This document shows, one piece after another, positions 30,793-39,190 of a stretch of 64,000 nucleotides of DNA; position 1 is the first letter of the stretch; every line of letters starts with the position of its first letter. A program made the translations under genes and the position numbers. This stretch comes from Thermoleophilia bacterium SCSIO 60948 (GTDB lineage Bacteria; Actinomycetota; Thermoleophilia; Solirubrobacterales; 70-9). The stretch lies in the NCBI GenBank assembly GCA_021496505.1, contig CP053031.1, positions 124,001-188,000 of the forward strand. Reading direction: 5' to 3'. The notes below the pieces were generated by a model. The model was not told where the DNA came from, made no database searches, and worked only from the letters and a program-made list of their open reading frames with translations.

Positions 30793-32757
30793 GTGGCCGG
30801 TGAGCGCCTTCGGATCGTTCAGGTCTCACCGCATCCGTGGGGCTCGGAGCACGAGCTCAACCGCAAGGTCTCGCGCTCGGCCGAGCTGCTGGCAGCCCGC
30901 GGACACGACGTCGTGGTGACCGCGCCATCGGAGTCGCGGTCCGCCGTTCGCGCATCGCGCCGCGCCGTCGAGGAGTTGTCTCGCGGCGACACGACGCTCG
31001 TCGGCTGGGAGGGCGAGCGGGCGGGGCCGGATGGTCCCCCGGTGCTCACGCTCGGCTCCGGTATCCCGCTGCCGCGCGGTCCGAAGCCGCGGGCCGCGCC
31101 CGTGCCGCTCGACGTCACGAAGCCGCTCGAGGAGCTGCTGGGCCGCTTCGAGCCCGACATCGTCCATGTCCACGATCCGTTCGCGCCCTCGGTCTCCTCG
31201 GCCGCGCTACGCAACTCGTGGAGTCTCAACGTCGGCAGCTTCCACGAGCCGAGCGAGCGGATCCTCTCGACCCAGCTCGCGCGGCCGCTCGTCGAGATCT
31301 TCTTCGGCCGGCTCGATGCCAGGACCGTCGACTCGGCCCAGACCGGCGAGCTCATGCGCAGGTTCTTCCCTGGCCCCTACGAGCTGCTCGAGGCTCCCGC
31401 CGACCCCGCCGAGCCGATCGCCTGGCCGGGCGAGGCAACCGACGGCGGGCCGGATCGACCGCTGCGGATCGCGTTCTGCCTCGGAGAGGAGCGCGGTGCG
31501 CTGAGGCTCGCGTTGCGCGCTCTGCGGCGACTCCCCGGCGACGCGAACTGGGAGGCGGCGATCTGGCAGCCGACCCGCCGCGAGCTGCGGATCTCCAAGC
31601 GCCTCGCCGGTCGCGTGCGCGAGTGCGCCGACAACGACCACGCGACCGCCGAGGGCCTGATCGCGGCGGCCGACGTCGTCATCTGCGCGAGCGGTGGCCC
31701 CAAGCCCGCGCCGTGGATCATTCGCCAGGCACTCGCGTCCGGGACGATCCCCGTGGTCTCGGCGATCCCTCTCTATACCGAGCTGACGGCCAACGGAGAT
31801 CGCGGGCTGCTCTTCCCGCCCGGCGACCCGCTGACCCTCCGCGGCCAGCTCGAGCGACTGATCGGCGACGGCGCCCTGCGCGAGACGCTGCGCTCCCGGG
31901 GTCCCGGATCCGGCGGCGGGGAGGCCTTCACGGATCGGTTGGAGGAGATCTACGCGCGGCTCGTCGCCCGTCGTCACCCGACCGAGGGAGACAGGGCGGC
32001 GGCGCGACGGTTGCGCGGTCGCGAGCTGATCCACGTCGACCTCCACATGCACACCGACCACTCGCCGGACTGCGCGACGCCGATCGACGTCCTGCTCGAG
32101 ACGGCGAAGGACCGCGACCTCGGCGCGATCGCGATCACCGACCACAACGAGGTCTCGGGCGCGCTGGCGGCGCGCGAGCGCGCGCGGGAGATCGGTGGCA
32201 TCGAGGTGATCGTCGCCGAGGAGATCAAGACCGCCGAGCAGGGCGAGGTGATCGGCCTGTTCCTCGAGGAGAAGATCGAGCGCGGGATGACGATGGCCGA
32301 GACGATCGCGGCGATCCGCGACCAGGGCGGGCTCGTCTACGTCCCACACCCGTTCGATCGCCTGCACTCGGTCCCCGACTACGAGCACCTGCTCGACATG
32401 GTCGAGGACATCGACATCCTCGAGGTGTTCAACCCGCGGGTGGCGCTGACGGCGTTCAACGAGGAGGCCGAGCGCTTCGCCGCGAAGTACCGGATCGTCC
32501 CCGGGGCGGGCTCTGACAGCCACGTGGCCCAGGGGCTCGGCAGCGTGATGATCCGGCTGCCGCGCTTCGAGGGTCCGCAGGAGTTCCTCGAGGCGATGCG
32601 CGAGGCCGACATCGTGCGCAAGCACCGCAACCTGATCTACGTCCAGGCGCTGAAGTTCGTCCAGACCAACACGCGCCCGAAGTCGCCCAAGCCGCCGGCA
32701 GCCGACCGCCGCGCGCGTCCCGTCCGCGGCGGGAAGCCCACTCGGACGCGTCGCTAG
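30793..32757 (+). CDS. Fusion of a GT4-like glycosyltransferase and a PHP phosphoesterase domain
   Basis: 654 residues. Residues 1-395 look like a GT-B glycosyltransferase (LRIVQVSPHPWGSEHELNRKVSRSAELLAARGHDV, DIVHVHDPF, then a C-terminal half with IAAADVVICASGG and GTIPVVSAIPLYTELTANGDRGLLFPPGDP). Residues 411-625 form a PHP domain with H418-M-H420, ITDHNE (D450, H451), EE476-477, VPHPFDR (H519) and GSDSH (573-577), a complete metal site of the trinuclear phosphoesterase type. A short linker joins them. A likely role is lipid glycosylation coupled to phosphate ester cleavage, but no substrate is visible. The GTG at 30793 follows a TATCCT box; upstream codons run through the anti-sigma gene. 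Confidence 0.85.
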   Translation: MAGERLRIVQVSPHPWGSEHELNRKVSRSAELLAARGHDVVVTAPSESRSAVRASRRAVEELSRGDTTLVGWEGERAGPDGPPVLTLGSGIPLPRGPKPRAAPVPLDVTKPLEELLGRFEPDIVHVHDPFAPSVSSAALRNSWSLNVGSFHEPSERILSTQLARPLVEIFFGRLDARTVDSAQTGELMRRFFPGPYELLEAPADPAEPIAWPGEATDGGPDRPLRIAFCLGEERGALRLALRALRRLPGDANWEAAIWQPTRRELRISKRLAGRVRECADNDHATAEGLIAAADVVICASGGPKPAPWIIRQALASGTIPVVSAIPLYTELTANGDRGLLFPPGDPLTLRGQLERLIGDGALRETLRSRGPGSGGGEAFTDRLEEIYARLVARRHPTEGDRAAARRLRGRELIHVDLHMHTDHSPDCATPIDVLLETAKDRDLGAIAITDHNEVSGALAARERAREIGGIEVIVAEEIKTAEQGEVIGLFLEEKIERGMTMAETIAAIRDQGGLVYVPHPFDRLHSVPDYEHLLDMVEDIDILEVFNPRVALTAFNEEAERFAAKYRIVPGAGSDSHVAQGLGSVMIRLPRFEGPQEFLEAMREADIVRKHRNLIYVQALKFVQTNTRPKSPKPPAADRRARPVRGGKPTRTRR

Positions 32758-32850
32758 GAGCCGTGGATTGCACGGGGAGGAGCGCCGCCACCCCCGTCAA
32801 AGAATGCTGCGGACGGCCCGCCGACCAGGCGGGCCGGTCAGCGAAGTGAG

Positions 32851-33456
32851 ATGACCACGACCGACGACGAGATCCAGGAGAAGTACCTCGAGCGCGCGAT
32901 CCGCGAGCTCGGACAGCTGACGCATCGGCTGCAGGAGTGCGATCTCTGCCCGCGCGGACCGCTGATGCCCGTGCTCGGCTCGGGCCACCCCCAGGCCGAC
33001 ATCATGCTGCTCAAGTACTCGGCGGTCGCGGCGGAGGTCGAGGAGGGCGTCGCGTTCTACGGCCGCGCCGGCAACGCGCTGATGAAGAGCTTCAAGCGGC
33101 TCGGGATCGACCCGCTGAGCGTCTACGGCACGCTCTGCGTCAAGTGCCCGGTGGGCGATCCCTCGCTCGCCTCCGACGAGTGCGTCGCCCGCCTCGTCGA
33201 GGAGGTCGCGATCGTCGCGCCGCGGATCATCGTCGTCATGGGCGACCGCGCGACCGAGACCCTCAACGACCTCGCGCTGCCCCTGGCGCGGCCGATCGAC
33301 GGCAGGCGCGGAGAGCTCCAGACCCTGACGCCCTCGATCGACGCCCTCGTCGTCCCCGAGATCGACGAATCGCTCGACTCCGAGGAGTCCAAGCGCGAGT
33401 TCTGGCGAGCCTTCCGCGTACTCGGCGACTGGTACGCGGACCAGCCTCCGTACTAG
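32851..33456 (+). CDS. Uracil-DNA glycosylase-superfamily Fe-S protein, divergent
   Basis: 201 residues with the layout of family 4/5 uracil-DNA glycosylases. Four Cys can hold a 4Fe-4S cluster: C30-x2-C33 (ECDLCPRGPLMPVLGSGHP) and C96/C99 with C111 (TLCVKCP...DEC). VAFYGRAGNALMKSFKRLGID replaces the 'PF.GR.G..L...L...G' helix, and IVAPRIIVVMGDRATE replaces the second core strand. The catalytic 'GEAPG' motif is not there (IMLLKYSAVAAEVEEG instead), and the last motif is unusual, so it may act on another base or not be a glycosylase at all. It sits between the GT4-PHP gene and a convergent RNA methyltransferase. Confidence 0.72.
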   Translation: MTTTDDEIQEKYLERAIRELGQLTHRLQECDLCPRGPLMPVLGSGHPQADIMLLKYSAVAAEVEEGVAFYGRAGNALMKSFKRLGIDPLSVYGTLCVKCPVGDPSLASDECVARLVEEVAIVAPRIIVVMGDRATETLNDLALPLARPIDGRRGELQTLTPSIDALVVPEIDESLDSEESKREFWRAFRVLGDWYADQPPY

Positions 33457-33512
33457 GTCGTCCGCGCGGGCGGGGCCTGCAAAGCGGCGCCAGCCGGGGT
33501 CATCGGCTCGTC

Positions 33513-33527
33513 GTGTGCGGAGCACAC
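33513..33527. terminator. Bidirectional hairpin between convergent genes
   Basis: GTGTGC-GGA-GCACAC, perfect 6-bp stem, between the plus-strand UDG-like gene and the minus-strand RNA methyltransferase gene. TTCCCTCCCT follows on the plus side. Confidence 0.5.
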
Positions 33528-33577
33528 TTCCCTCCCTGCTTCCCCCGCCTGACTTGCTTTTCGGCCCCGTTCGGCAG

Positions 33578-34936
33578 TCAGCCGCGCTCGAGCACCGCGA
33601 CGCATTCGACATGCGGCGTCTGGGGGAACATGTCGACGGGTTGGGCTGAGACGAGGCGATAGCCGGCTTCGCCGAGCTGGGCGGCGTTCGGCGCGAGCGT
33701 CGTCGGGTTGCAGGAGACGTAGACGATCCGCTTCGCGCCGCACTCGATGACGCGGCGGACGATCTTGGCCGAGAGCCCGGCTCGCGGCGGATCGATGATC
33801 ACGGTGTCGGCGCGACCCGCCTCCTCGATCAGCGGCCGCAGTCCGAGCCGCGCGTCGGCGGCGCGGAAGTGGGCGTTGACGATCCCGTTGCGCTCCGCGT
33901 TGGCCTTCGCGTCGGCGATCGCATCGGGCACGATCTCGACGCCCCAGACCTCGCCGCAGCGCCGCGCCAGCGACAGGCCGATCGTCCCGATCCCGCAGTA
34001 GAGGTCGAAGACACGCTCGGTCCCGCCGAGCTCGGCGGCCTCGGCGACGAGGTCGTAGAGGCGCTCGGCCATCGGCGTGTTCGTCTGCAGGAAGGCCGTG
34101 GGGGAGACCCGGAACTCGAGCTCGCCGATCCGCTCGGAGATGTACTCGGCGCCGAGGACCCCGGTCGGCCCGTCGGTGCCGCCGCCCGGTCCGTCGATGA
34201 TCGTGTGCAGGTCGACGGGCGGCCGCGGGATCTCGGTCGCCGACGTCACGAGCCGGGTCTGGAGCTCGCCGGTGTTGGTGCCCTCGCGGACGACCAGGTT
34301 GCGAAGCGTCCCGCGCTCGACCCGGCGGTCGTAGGCGTCGATGCCGGCGTCGTGGGCCCACTCGCGGACGCGGTTTCGAGCGGCGTTGTTGGCCTCCGAG
34401 GCGAGCTTGCAGTCGTCGACGTCGACCGTGTCCTTCCAGCTGCCGCGGCGATGGAAGCCGAGCCAGGCCCCGGCGCCCTCCGGACCGGGCCCGAACGAGT
34501 ACTCGAGCTTGTTGCGGTAGCGCCAGGGATCGGGCGCGGCGAGGATCGGCCGCAGCTCGAAGCCGTCGAGCCCGCCCAGCCTGCGCAGCGCGTCGTCGAC
34601 GGCGGCCTGCTTCTCGGCCAGCTGACGCTCGGCGCCGAGGCCCTGCCACGGCGCACCCGGGCACGGCTCGCCGCCGTGGACGCAGGTGTCCGGGACGCGG
34701 TCCGGCGACGGCTTGAGCAGCTCGATCGCCGTCGCCTCGGCGTAGCTTCGCTTCGGCTTCGTGACCCGGGCGCGGACCTTGTCGCCGGGCAGCGCGCCGG
34801 CGACGAAGACGACGTATCCCTCGCTGCGTGCGATTCCGCGCCCGCCCTGGGCGAGCGCGTCGACCTCGAGATCGAGCTCCTCGCCCTTGTGGGGTCGCTT
34901 CGGCCTGGGTCGCGTCGTTTCGGTCGTCTCGCTCAT
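33578..34936 (-). CDS. TrmA/RlmD-family RNA (uracil-5-)-methyltransferase
   Basis: SAM-dependent methyltransferase making m5U in tRNA or rRNA. 452 residues from the ATG at 34936 (MSETTETTRPRPKRPHKGEEL). N-terminal TRAM domain (LDLEVDALAQGGRGIARSEGYVVFVAGALPGDKVRARV), SAM motif FDLYCGIGTIGLSLAR, VIIDPPRAGLSAKIV, and the catalytic Cys in RIVYVSCNPTTLAPN near the end. The N-terminal Fe-S Cys set of RlmD-type enzymes is reduced to CVHGGEPCPGAPWQ. An alternative ATG 11 codons upstream (34969) cannot be excluded. TrmA and RlmD/RlmC cannot be told apart here. Confidence 0.92.
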   Translation of the reverse strand: MSETTETTRPRPKRPHKGEELDLEVDALAQGGRGIARSEGYVVFVAGALPGDKVRARVTKPKRSYAEATAIELLKPSPDRVPDTCVHGGEPCPGAPWQGLGAERQLAEKQAAVDDALRRLGGLDGFELRPILAAPDPWRYRNKLEYSFGPGPEGAGAWLGFHRRGSWKDTVDVDDCKLASEANNAARNRVREWAHDAGIDAYDRRVERGTLRNLVVREGTNTGELQTRLVTSATEIPRPPVDLHTIIDGPGGGTDGPTGVLGAEYISERIGELEFRVSPTAFLQTNTPMAERLYDLVAEAAELGGTERVFDLYCGIGTIGLSLARRCGEVWGVEIVPDAIADAKANAERNGIVNAHFRAADARLGLRPLIEEAGRADTVIIDPPRAGLSAKIVRRVIECGAKRIVYVSCNPTTLAPNAAQLGEAGYRLVSAQPVDMFPQTPHVECVAVLERG

Positions 34937-34986
34937 CTCGGGACCAGAGGTTGTAGCGAGGGTCGCCATCTAGGCTGGGGCGCTGC

Positions 34987-35475
34987 ATGGAGGCGGGAGA
35001 ACGATCCTCGCGGGTGCGGCTCGTCGTCGCGCTGGCGCTCTTCCTCGGGCTCGGGGTCGCCGCGCTGCTCGTCGCGCTCGGTGGATCCGGCGGCGACGGC
35101 GAGGAGGTCGCGGCCGCCGACCCAGCCTGCGTCGAGCGCTGGAACGACGATCCCGCGGCGCTTCAGATCGGCCGCCACCAGTACGGATCGCACGGCTACA
35201 CCTCGCTCGAGGTCGTCCGCCTGTCCGAGGACGGCACCGCCGAGGCCGAGGGCGGGGAAGGCGTCTGCACGCTCGTCTTCCCGGCCCAGGCACTCGATCC
35301 CGAGCCTCCGGCGGCGGCGCTCGCCTACCTCCAGGGATCGTGGGTGCCGCTCAGCGCGTTGCCGACCGTCAGCGAGATCCGGCTCGCCGAACTCCAGTCC
35401 GACGCCTTCACCGCCACGAACGCGACGATGGACGCCGAGGGCAGGATCACCGCCGAGGACGCCTCGGACTCCTAG
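34987..35475 (+). CDS. Hypothetical single-pass membrane or secreted protein
   Basis: 162 residues. N-terminal hydrophobic helix (VRLVVALALFLGLGVAALLVALGG, about 10-33), then an extracytoplasmic domain with two Cys (PACVERWNDDP and GVCTLVFPA) that may form a disulfide and YGSHGYTSLEVVRLSEDGTAEAE between them. I do not recognise a family. TAGGCT lies 10 bases before the ATG. It is divergent from the RNA methyltransferase gene. Confidence 0.75.
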   Translation: MEAGERSSRVRLVVALALFLGLGVAALLVALGGSGGDGEEVAAADPACVERWNDDPAALQIGRHQYGSHGYTSLEVVRLSEDGTAEAEGGEGVCTLVFPAQALDPEPPAAALAYLQGSWVPLSALPTVSEIRLAELQSDAFTATNATMDAEGRITAEDASDS

Positions 35476-35571
35476 ACGGTCACCCAAGTGGCGCACCGCG
35501 ACGCCGCGAGTGCTTTCGTAGGCCCGCGGGGGGATGGTCAGGGCGTCGCGGCGTACGAGGGGTGAAGGCGG

Positions 35572-37578
35572 ATGAAGCGCAGGTTGGGTCGGCTCGGTAT
35601 CGCGCTCGCGAGCACGGTCGGCGCGGTGGCGCTGATCGGCGAGGAAGCCCGCGCCGGGCACGGCCTCATGGATCACCCCGCTCCCGCCTTCGAGACCCCG
35701 GAGCCTCCCTCGGCCGCGTTCAACGCGGGCGGCAAGAAGGCGCGCTGGAAGATGCTCGGCACCGTCGCGACCGGCAACCCGCACACTGACCTCGACTTCT
35801 TCCGCCGCGGCGGGGAGACCTTCGCGAGCGTCGGGACGCTCGACACCGGCGCGAACGGCGGCGGCCAGACGATCGTCTCGCTCGGCCGCCCCGGCGCGAT
35901 CGAGCCCGAGCTCGTGTCCGCGCACCCCTCGGCGAGCTGTCTCACGGACCCGGCCGCCTCGCTCGGGCTCCAGCACGACGTCGAGGCGACACCGAAGTCG
36001 GGCGGGTTGCTGAACGCTCGCAACCCGTTCGCCGAGCGCGCTCCGACCGAGCTGCTCGTCGACGCCTCCGACGCCCCCGGGCGCTGCCACGACCAGGGCG
36101 TCAGCGGTCTGTCGGCCGCGCCACAGGGCGGGCTCGAGATCGTCGACGTGACCGACGTCGAGAACCCGGTCGAGATCGCGCTGACGAGCCACACGGGCGA
36201 GGCCCACACCGTCAACGTGGACCCGAAGCGCCCGCACATCGCCTACGTCTCGACCTCGGACGCGGTCGGCGTCGACGAGGCGTCGGGAGAGCGCACGAAC
36301 GAGGACCCGGAGTCCTCGGACCGCTTCGACCTCGACGGGTTCGAGGTCGTCGACATGAGCTCGTGCATGGGCTTCGCTCCCGGCGCCAGCGTCATGCAGA
36401 AGCGGATGCGCTGCCGGCCGGAGGTCTACCGCTATCGCTTCCCGACGAAGCAGATGGCGCTCGGGCACACGCTCCAGACCGGGTCCGGGGCGGTCTACGG
36501 ATGCCACGAGCTCGAGGTCTACGCCTCCGACCTGCTGACCTGCGGCGCCGGCAACGCGATGGTCGCGCTCGACATGCGCCGCGCCTTCGACGACAACGGG
36601 ACGCCGCGCGACTTCACCGACGACGTCCCTCGCGGGCAGCCGCTCCCCTGCACGCGGCGCTCGACGACCTCGCTACCGCCCGTCGGCACCGAGGCGAAGG
36701 TCGTCGACTGCGTCGACGGGACGCGCTCGGGCAATGACGACCTCACCGTCGCGCGCTGGCTCGATCGCGGCCGTGAGAGCCTGCGAGGGGCCCGCTGGCT
36801 CGGCAGCGTCCATCATCAGGGCCGGGGCGCGGGCGGCGCCGCGACCCCCGCGTTCGACTCGACGCAGGACATCGACTTCGACCACGAGGCCGAGCTGACC
36901 GCGTCGGGTCGCTACGTCCTCGCCACCGACGAGCGCGGCGGCGGGGTGACGCCGCCGGGTGCGTCGTGCAGTCCCGGCGAGGACGTCGCGATCGGCAACG
37001 GCGGCATCCACGCCTACCGCACCGACCGGCTGACGAAGAAGGGCCCGCGGACGGCCAAGAAGTCGTTCCGTGCCTACGCACGCGCGCCGAAGGGCGGCAA
37101 GGCGATCTTCCGCGTCCCGGTGCGCACGCAGCCGCAGGCGAGCCTGTGCACCGCCCACGTCTTCCAGCAGATCCCCGGGCAGAACCGCATCTTCATGGGC
37201 TGGTACTCGCAGGGGACGCAGGTCGTCGACTTCCGCGAGCGGCGCGACGGGACGATCAAGTTCCGAAACAGCGGCTACCTGATCCCGGAAAGCGCCAACA
37301 CCTGGGTCTCCCACATCTTCGACATGAAGCGCCGGAAGAACGGGCGGATCACCTACTTCGGCGCGACCGGCGACTTCAACCTCGGAGCCGCCGGGCGCAG
37401 CGCGATCGACGTCTACCGCGTGACCTTGCCGGCGCCGCCGAAGCCGGCGCGACCGTTCCGCTCCGACTGCCGCGGTGGCCGCGGCGCCCTGCTGCACGAC
37501 CGCGCCGGACGCCCGTTCGGCTCGAAGGCGGCCTGTCTGCGGGCGGCGGTAAGGCCGAAGCGCCCGCGCCGCGGCTAG
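35572..37578 (+). CDS. Large secreted LVIVD/beta-propeller-like protein
   Basis: 668 residues with a signal peptide ending at GEEARAGHG (about 1-28). The mature protein has repeated blades such as GGLEIVDVTDVENPVEIALTSHTGEAHTVNVD, QGTQVVDFRERRDGTIKFRNSGYLIP and TWVSHIFDMKRRKNGRITYFGA. These match the LVIVD repeat ('GL.ivDvsdP..p..vg....g.....v.v....AYva'), which builds a beta-propeller. About a dozen Cys are spread over the chain. A basic Arg/Lys/Pro tail ends the protein. Function is unknown; relatives are secreted proteins of soil actinobacteria. It is preceded by AAGG before the ATG. Confidence 0.78.
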   Translation: MKRRLGRLGIALASTVGAVALIGEEARAGHGLMDHPAPAFETPEPPSAAFNAGGKKARWKMLGTVATGNPHTDLDFFRRGGETFASVGTLDTGANGGGQTIVSLGRPGAIEPELVSAHPSASCLTDPAASLGLQHDVEATPKSGGLLNARNPFAERAPTELLVDASDAPGRCHDQGVSGLSAAPQGGLEIVDVTDVENPVEIALTSHTGEAHTVNVDPKRPHIAYVSTSDAVGVDEASGERTNEDPESSDRFDLDGFEVVDMSSCMGFAPGASVMQKRMRCRPEVYRYRFPTKQMALGHTLQTGSGAVYGCHELEVYASDLLTCGAGNAMVALDMRRAFDDNGTPRDFTDDVPRGQPLPCTRRSTTSLPPVGTEAKVVDCVDGTRSGNDDLTVARWLDRGRESLRGARWLGSVHHQGRGAGGAATPAFDSTQDIDFDHEAELTASGRYVLATDERGGGVTPPGASCSPGEDVAIGNGGIHAYRTDRLTKKGPRTAKKSFRAYARAPKGGKAIFRVPVRTQPQASLCTAHVFQQIPGQNRIFMGWYSQGTQVVDFRERRDGTIKFRNSGYLIPESANTWVSHIFDMKRRKNGRITYFGATGDFNLGAAGRSAIDVYRVTLPAPPKPARPFRSDCRGGRGALLHDRAGRPFGSKAACLRAAVRPKRPRRG

Positions 37579-37581
37579 CGC

Positions 37582-38160
37582 TCAGACGGACTCGAGCCGT
37601 TCGAGCCGGCGGTCGATCTCGGCCAGGATCGTCTTGCGCGCGCGGCCCTCGGCCTCCTGCTCTCGCACGCTGCGGAGGTCGTTCGCCGAGAGCTCGCCGA
37701 TCCGGCCTCGGACCTGGGCCGCGGTGAGACGCTCGTAGCCGGTGATCGGGGCGCCCGGCGCCCGGACGGCACGCCGCGCGCGGTCGACCTGCCGCAGCGG
37801 CTCGTCGGCGAGGTCACGCGTCGTCCGTGAAGCCGAGGCAGCGCTCGCGCGCGCTCGCTTCTCGGCGGTGTCGACGAGGTCCTGGGCGCCCTGGCGGGCA
37901 CCCGCGAGCAGCGCCTCGATCTCGCCGATCAGGTCGTCGCGGTAGCTCCGCCCGCGACTGACGAGGCTCGAGACGAGCTCGTTGGCGTCGTCGCGGGTCA
38001 TCCGACCGCGCCGGACAGCGTCGTCGACCGTCTCCTGGAGGCGCTCGACCGAAAGGGTCACGCTGTGATCGAGGGTCTCCCGCACGGCCTTCACCGTCGC
38101 GTCGAGACCGCCCTCGCCCGACGCGGCGCTCCCCTCGTCCTCGTCTCGTTTCGCTGCCAT
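37582..38160 (-). CDS. Phasin-like coiled-coil protein
   Basis: 192 residues from the ATG at 38160, highly charged and helical. The core ETLDHSVTLSVERLQETVDDAVRRGRMTRDDANELVSSLVSRGR resembles the phasin/polyhydroxyalkanoate-granule-associated proteins common in Actinobacteria. It is followed by a long Ala/Arg coiled coil and a C-terminal helical unit (ITGYERLTAAQVRGRIGELSANDLRSV...ARKTILAEIDRRLERL) that resembles a lipid- or DNA-binding helix-turn-helix. The role is not provable from sequence. It stops 3 bases after the convergent secreted-protein gene. Confidence 0.7.
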   Translation of the reverse strand: MAAKRDEDEGSAASGEGGLDATVKAVRETLDHSVTLSVERLQETVDDAVRRGRMTRDDANELVSSLVSRGRSYRDDLIGEIEALLAGARQGAQDLVDTAEKRARASAASASRTTRDLADEPLRQVDRARRAVRAPGAPITGYERLTAAQVRGRIGELSANDLRSVREQEAEGRARKTILAEIDRRLERLESV

Positions 38161-38252
38161 CGTCCTCTTCCCCTCGCCCGGTTGCCCGTTCTGGGACCGC
38201 GCCAATAACCGACTATCTCAGGACGCCCGATCGGGCACAACCGCGCGGTCCA

Positions 38253-38258
38253 TACACT
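38253..38258 (+). promoter_or_regulatory. -10 box of argF
   Basis: TACACT, 7 bases before the TTG at 38266. If the mRNA starts there it would be leaderless with a TTG codon, which is unusual. Confidence 0.4.
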
Positions 38259-38265
38259 CCCGCGC

Positions 38266-39144
38266 TTGCCCGAGCACTTCATCGACGGCCGCGAACTGAG
38301 CGGGGAGGCGGTCCGCGCCCTCGTCGAGCGCGCCTGCGAGCTGAAGGAGGAGCGCCGCTCCGCCGGAGCCGGGGTACTCGGCGGGCGCAGCGTCGCGCTC
38401 GTCTTCGAGCGTCCCTCGACCCGGACCCGGGTCTCGTTCGAGGTCGGGGTGAACGAGCTCGGCGGCCACCCCGTCGTCCTGCGCTCCGATGAGATGCAGC
38501 TCTCGCGCGGCGAGTCACCGGCCGACACGGCGCGCGTGCTGTCGCGGTTCGTGAGCGCGATCGTCATCCGATCGGGGTCGCACGAGCGCGTGGTCGAGCT
38601 CGGAGAGGCGGCGACGGTCCCGGTCGTCAACGCGCTGACCCCTGAGCATCACCCGTGCCAGGTCCTCGCCGATCTTCAGACGCTCCGCGAGCGCTTCGGC
38701 ACGCTCGAGGGCGTCAGCCTCGCCTACGTCGGCGACGGCAACAATGTCGCTCGCTCGCTCGCGATCATCGGTGAGGCCGCCGGAGTCGAGGTGCGGGTCG
38801 CCTCACCCCAGGGCTACGAGCTCGAGCCCGGCCTCGCATCGATGCAGACCCGCGACCCTCGCGAGGCGGCCGAGGGCGCCGACGCGCTCTACGCCGACGT
38901 CTGGGTGAGCATGGGCGACGCCGACGCCGACGAGCGCCGCCGCGCGCTCGAGCCCTACCGGATCGATTCCGCCCTGATGGACCTGACGTCCGAGCGCGCG
39001 GTCGCGCTCCACTGCCTGCCGGCCCACCCCGGCGAGGAGATCACCTCCGACGTCCTCTACGGCGAGCGCTCGGCGGTCTTCGACCAGGCCGAGAACCGCC
39101 TCCACGCCCAGAAGGCGCTGCTCGAGCGGCTGCTCGGGAATTAG
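38266..39144 (+). CDS. argF: Ornithine carbamoyltransferase
   Basis: Makes citrulline from ornithine and carbamoyl phosphate in arginine synthesis. 292 residues from the TTG at 38266 (LPEHFIDGRELSG). Carbamoyl-phosphate loop STRTR (51-55) in FERPSTRTRVSFEVG, HPCQVLADLQT (129-139), and the ornithine-binding HCLPAHPGEE near 255-264. No other arg genes are near. It is followed by the structured repeat. Confidence 0.95.
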   Translation: MPEHFIDGRELSGEAVRALVERACELKEERRSAGAGVLGGRSVALVFERPSTRTRVSFEVGVNELGGHPVVLRSDEMQLSRGESPADTARVLSRFVSAIVIRSGSHERVVELGEAATVPVVNALTPEHHPCQVLADLQTLRERFGTLEGVSLAYVGDGNNVARSLAIIGEAAGVEVRVASPQGYELEPGLASMQTRDPREAAEGADALYADVWVSMGDADADERRRALEPYRIDSALMDLTSERAVALHCLPAHPGEEITSDVLYGERSAVFDQAENRLHAQKALLERLLGN

Positions 39145-39190
39145 GGCGGGTTCGGGGGCTCGCGCGCTCGGCGCGTTCAGGGCTCGGTTT

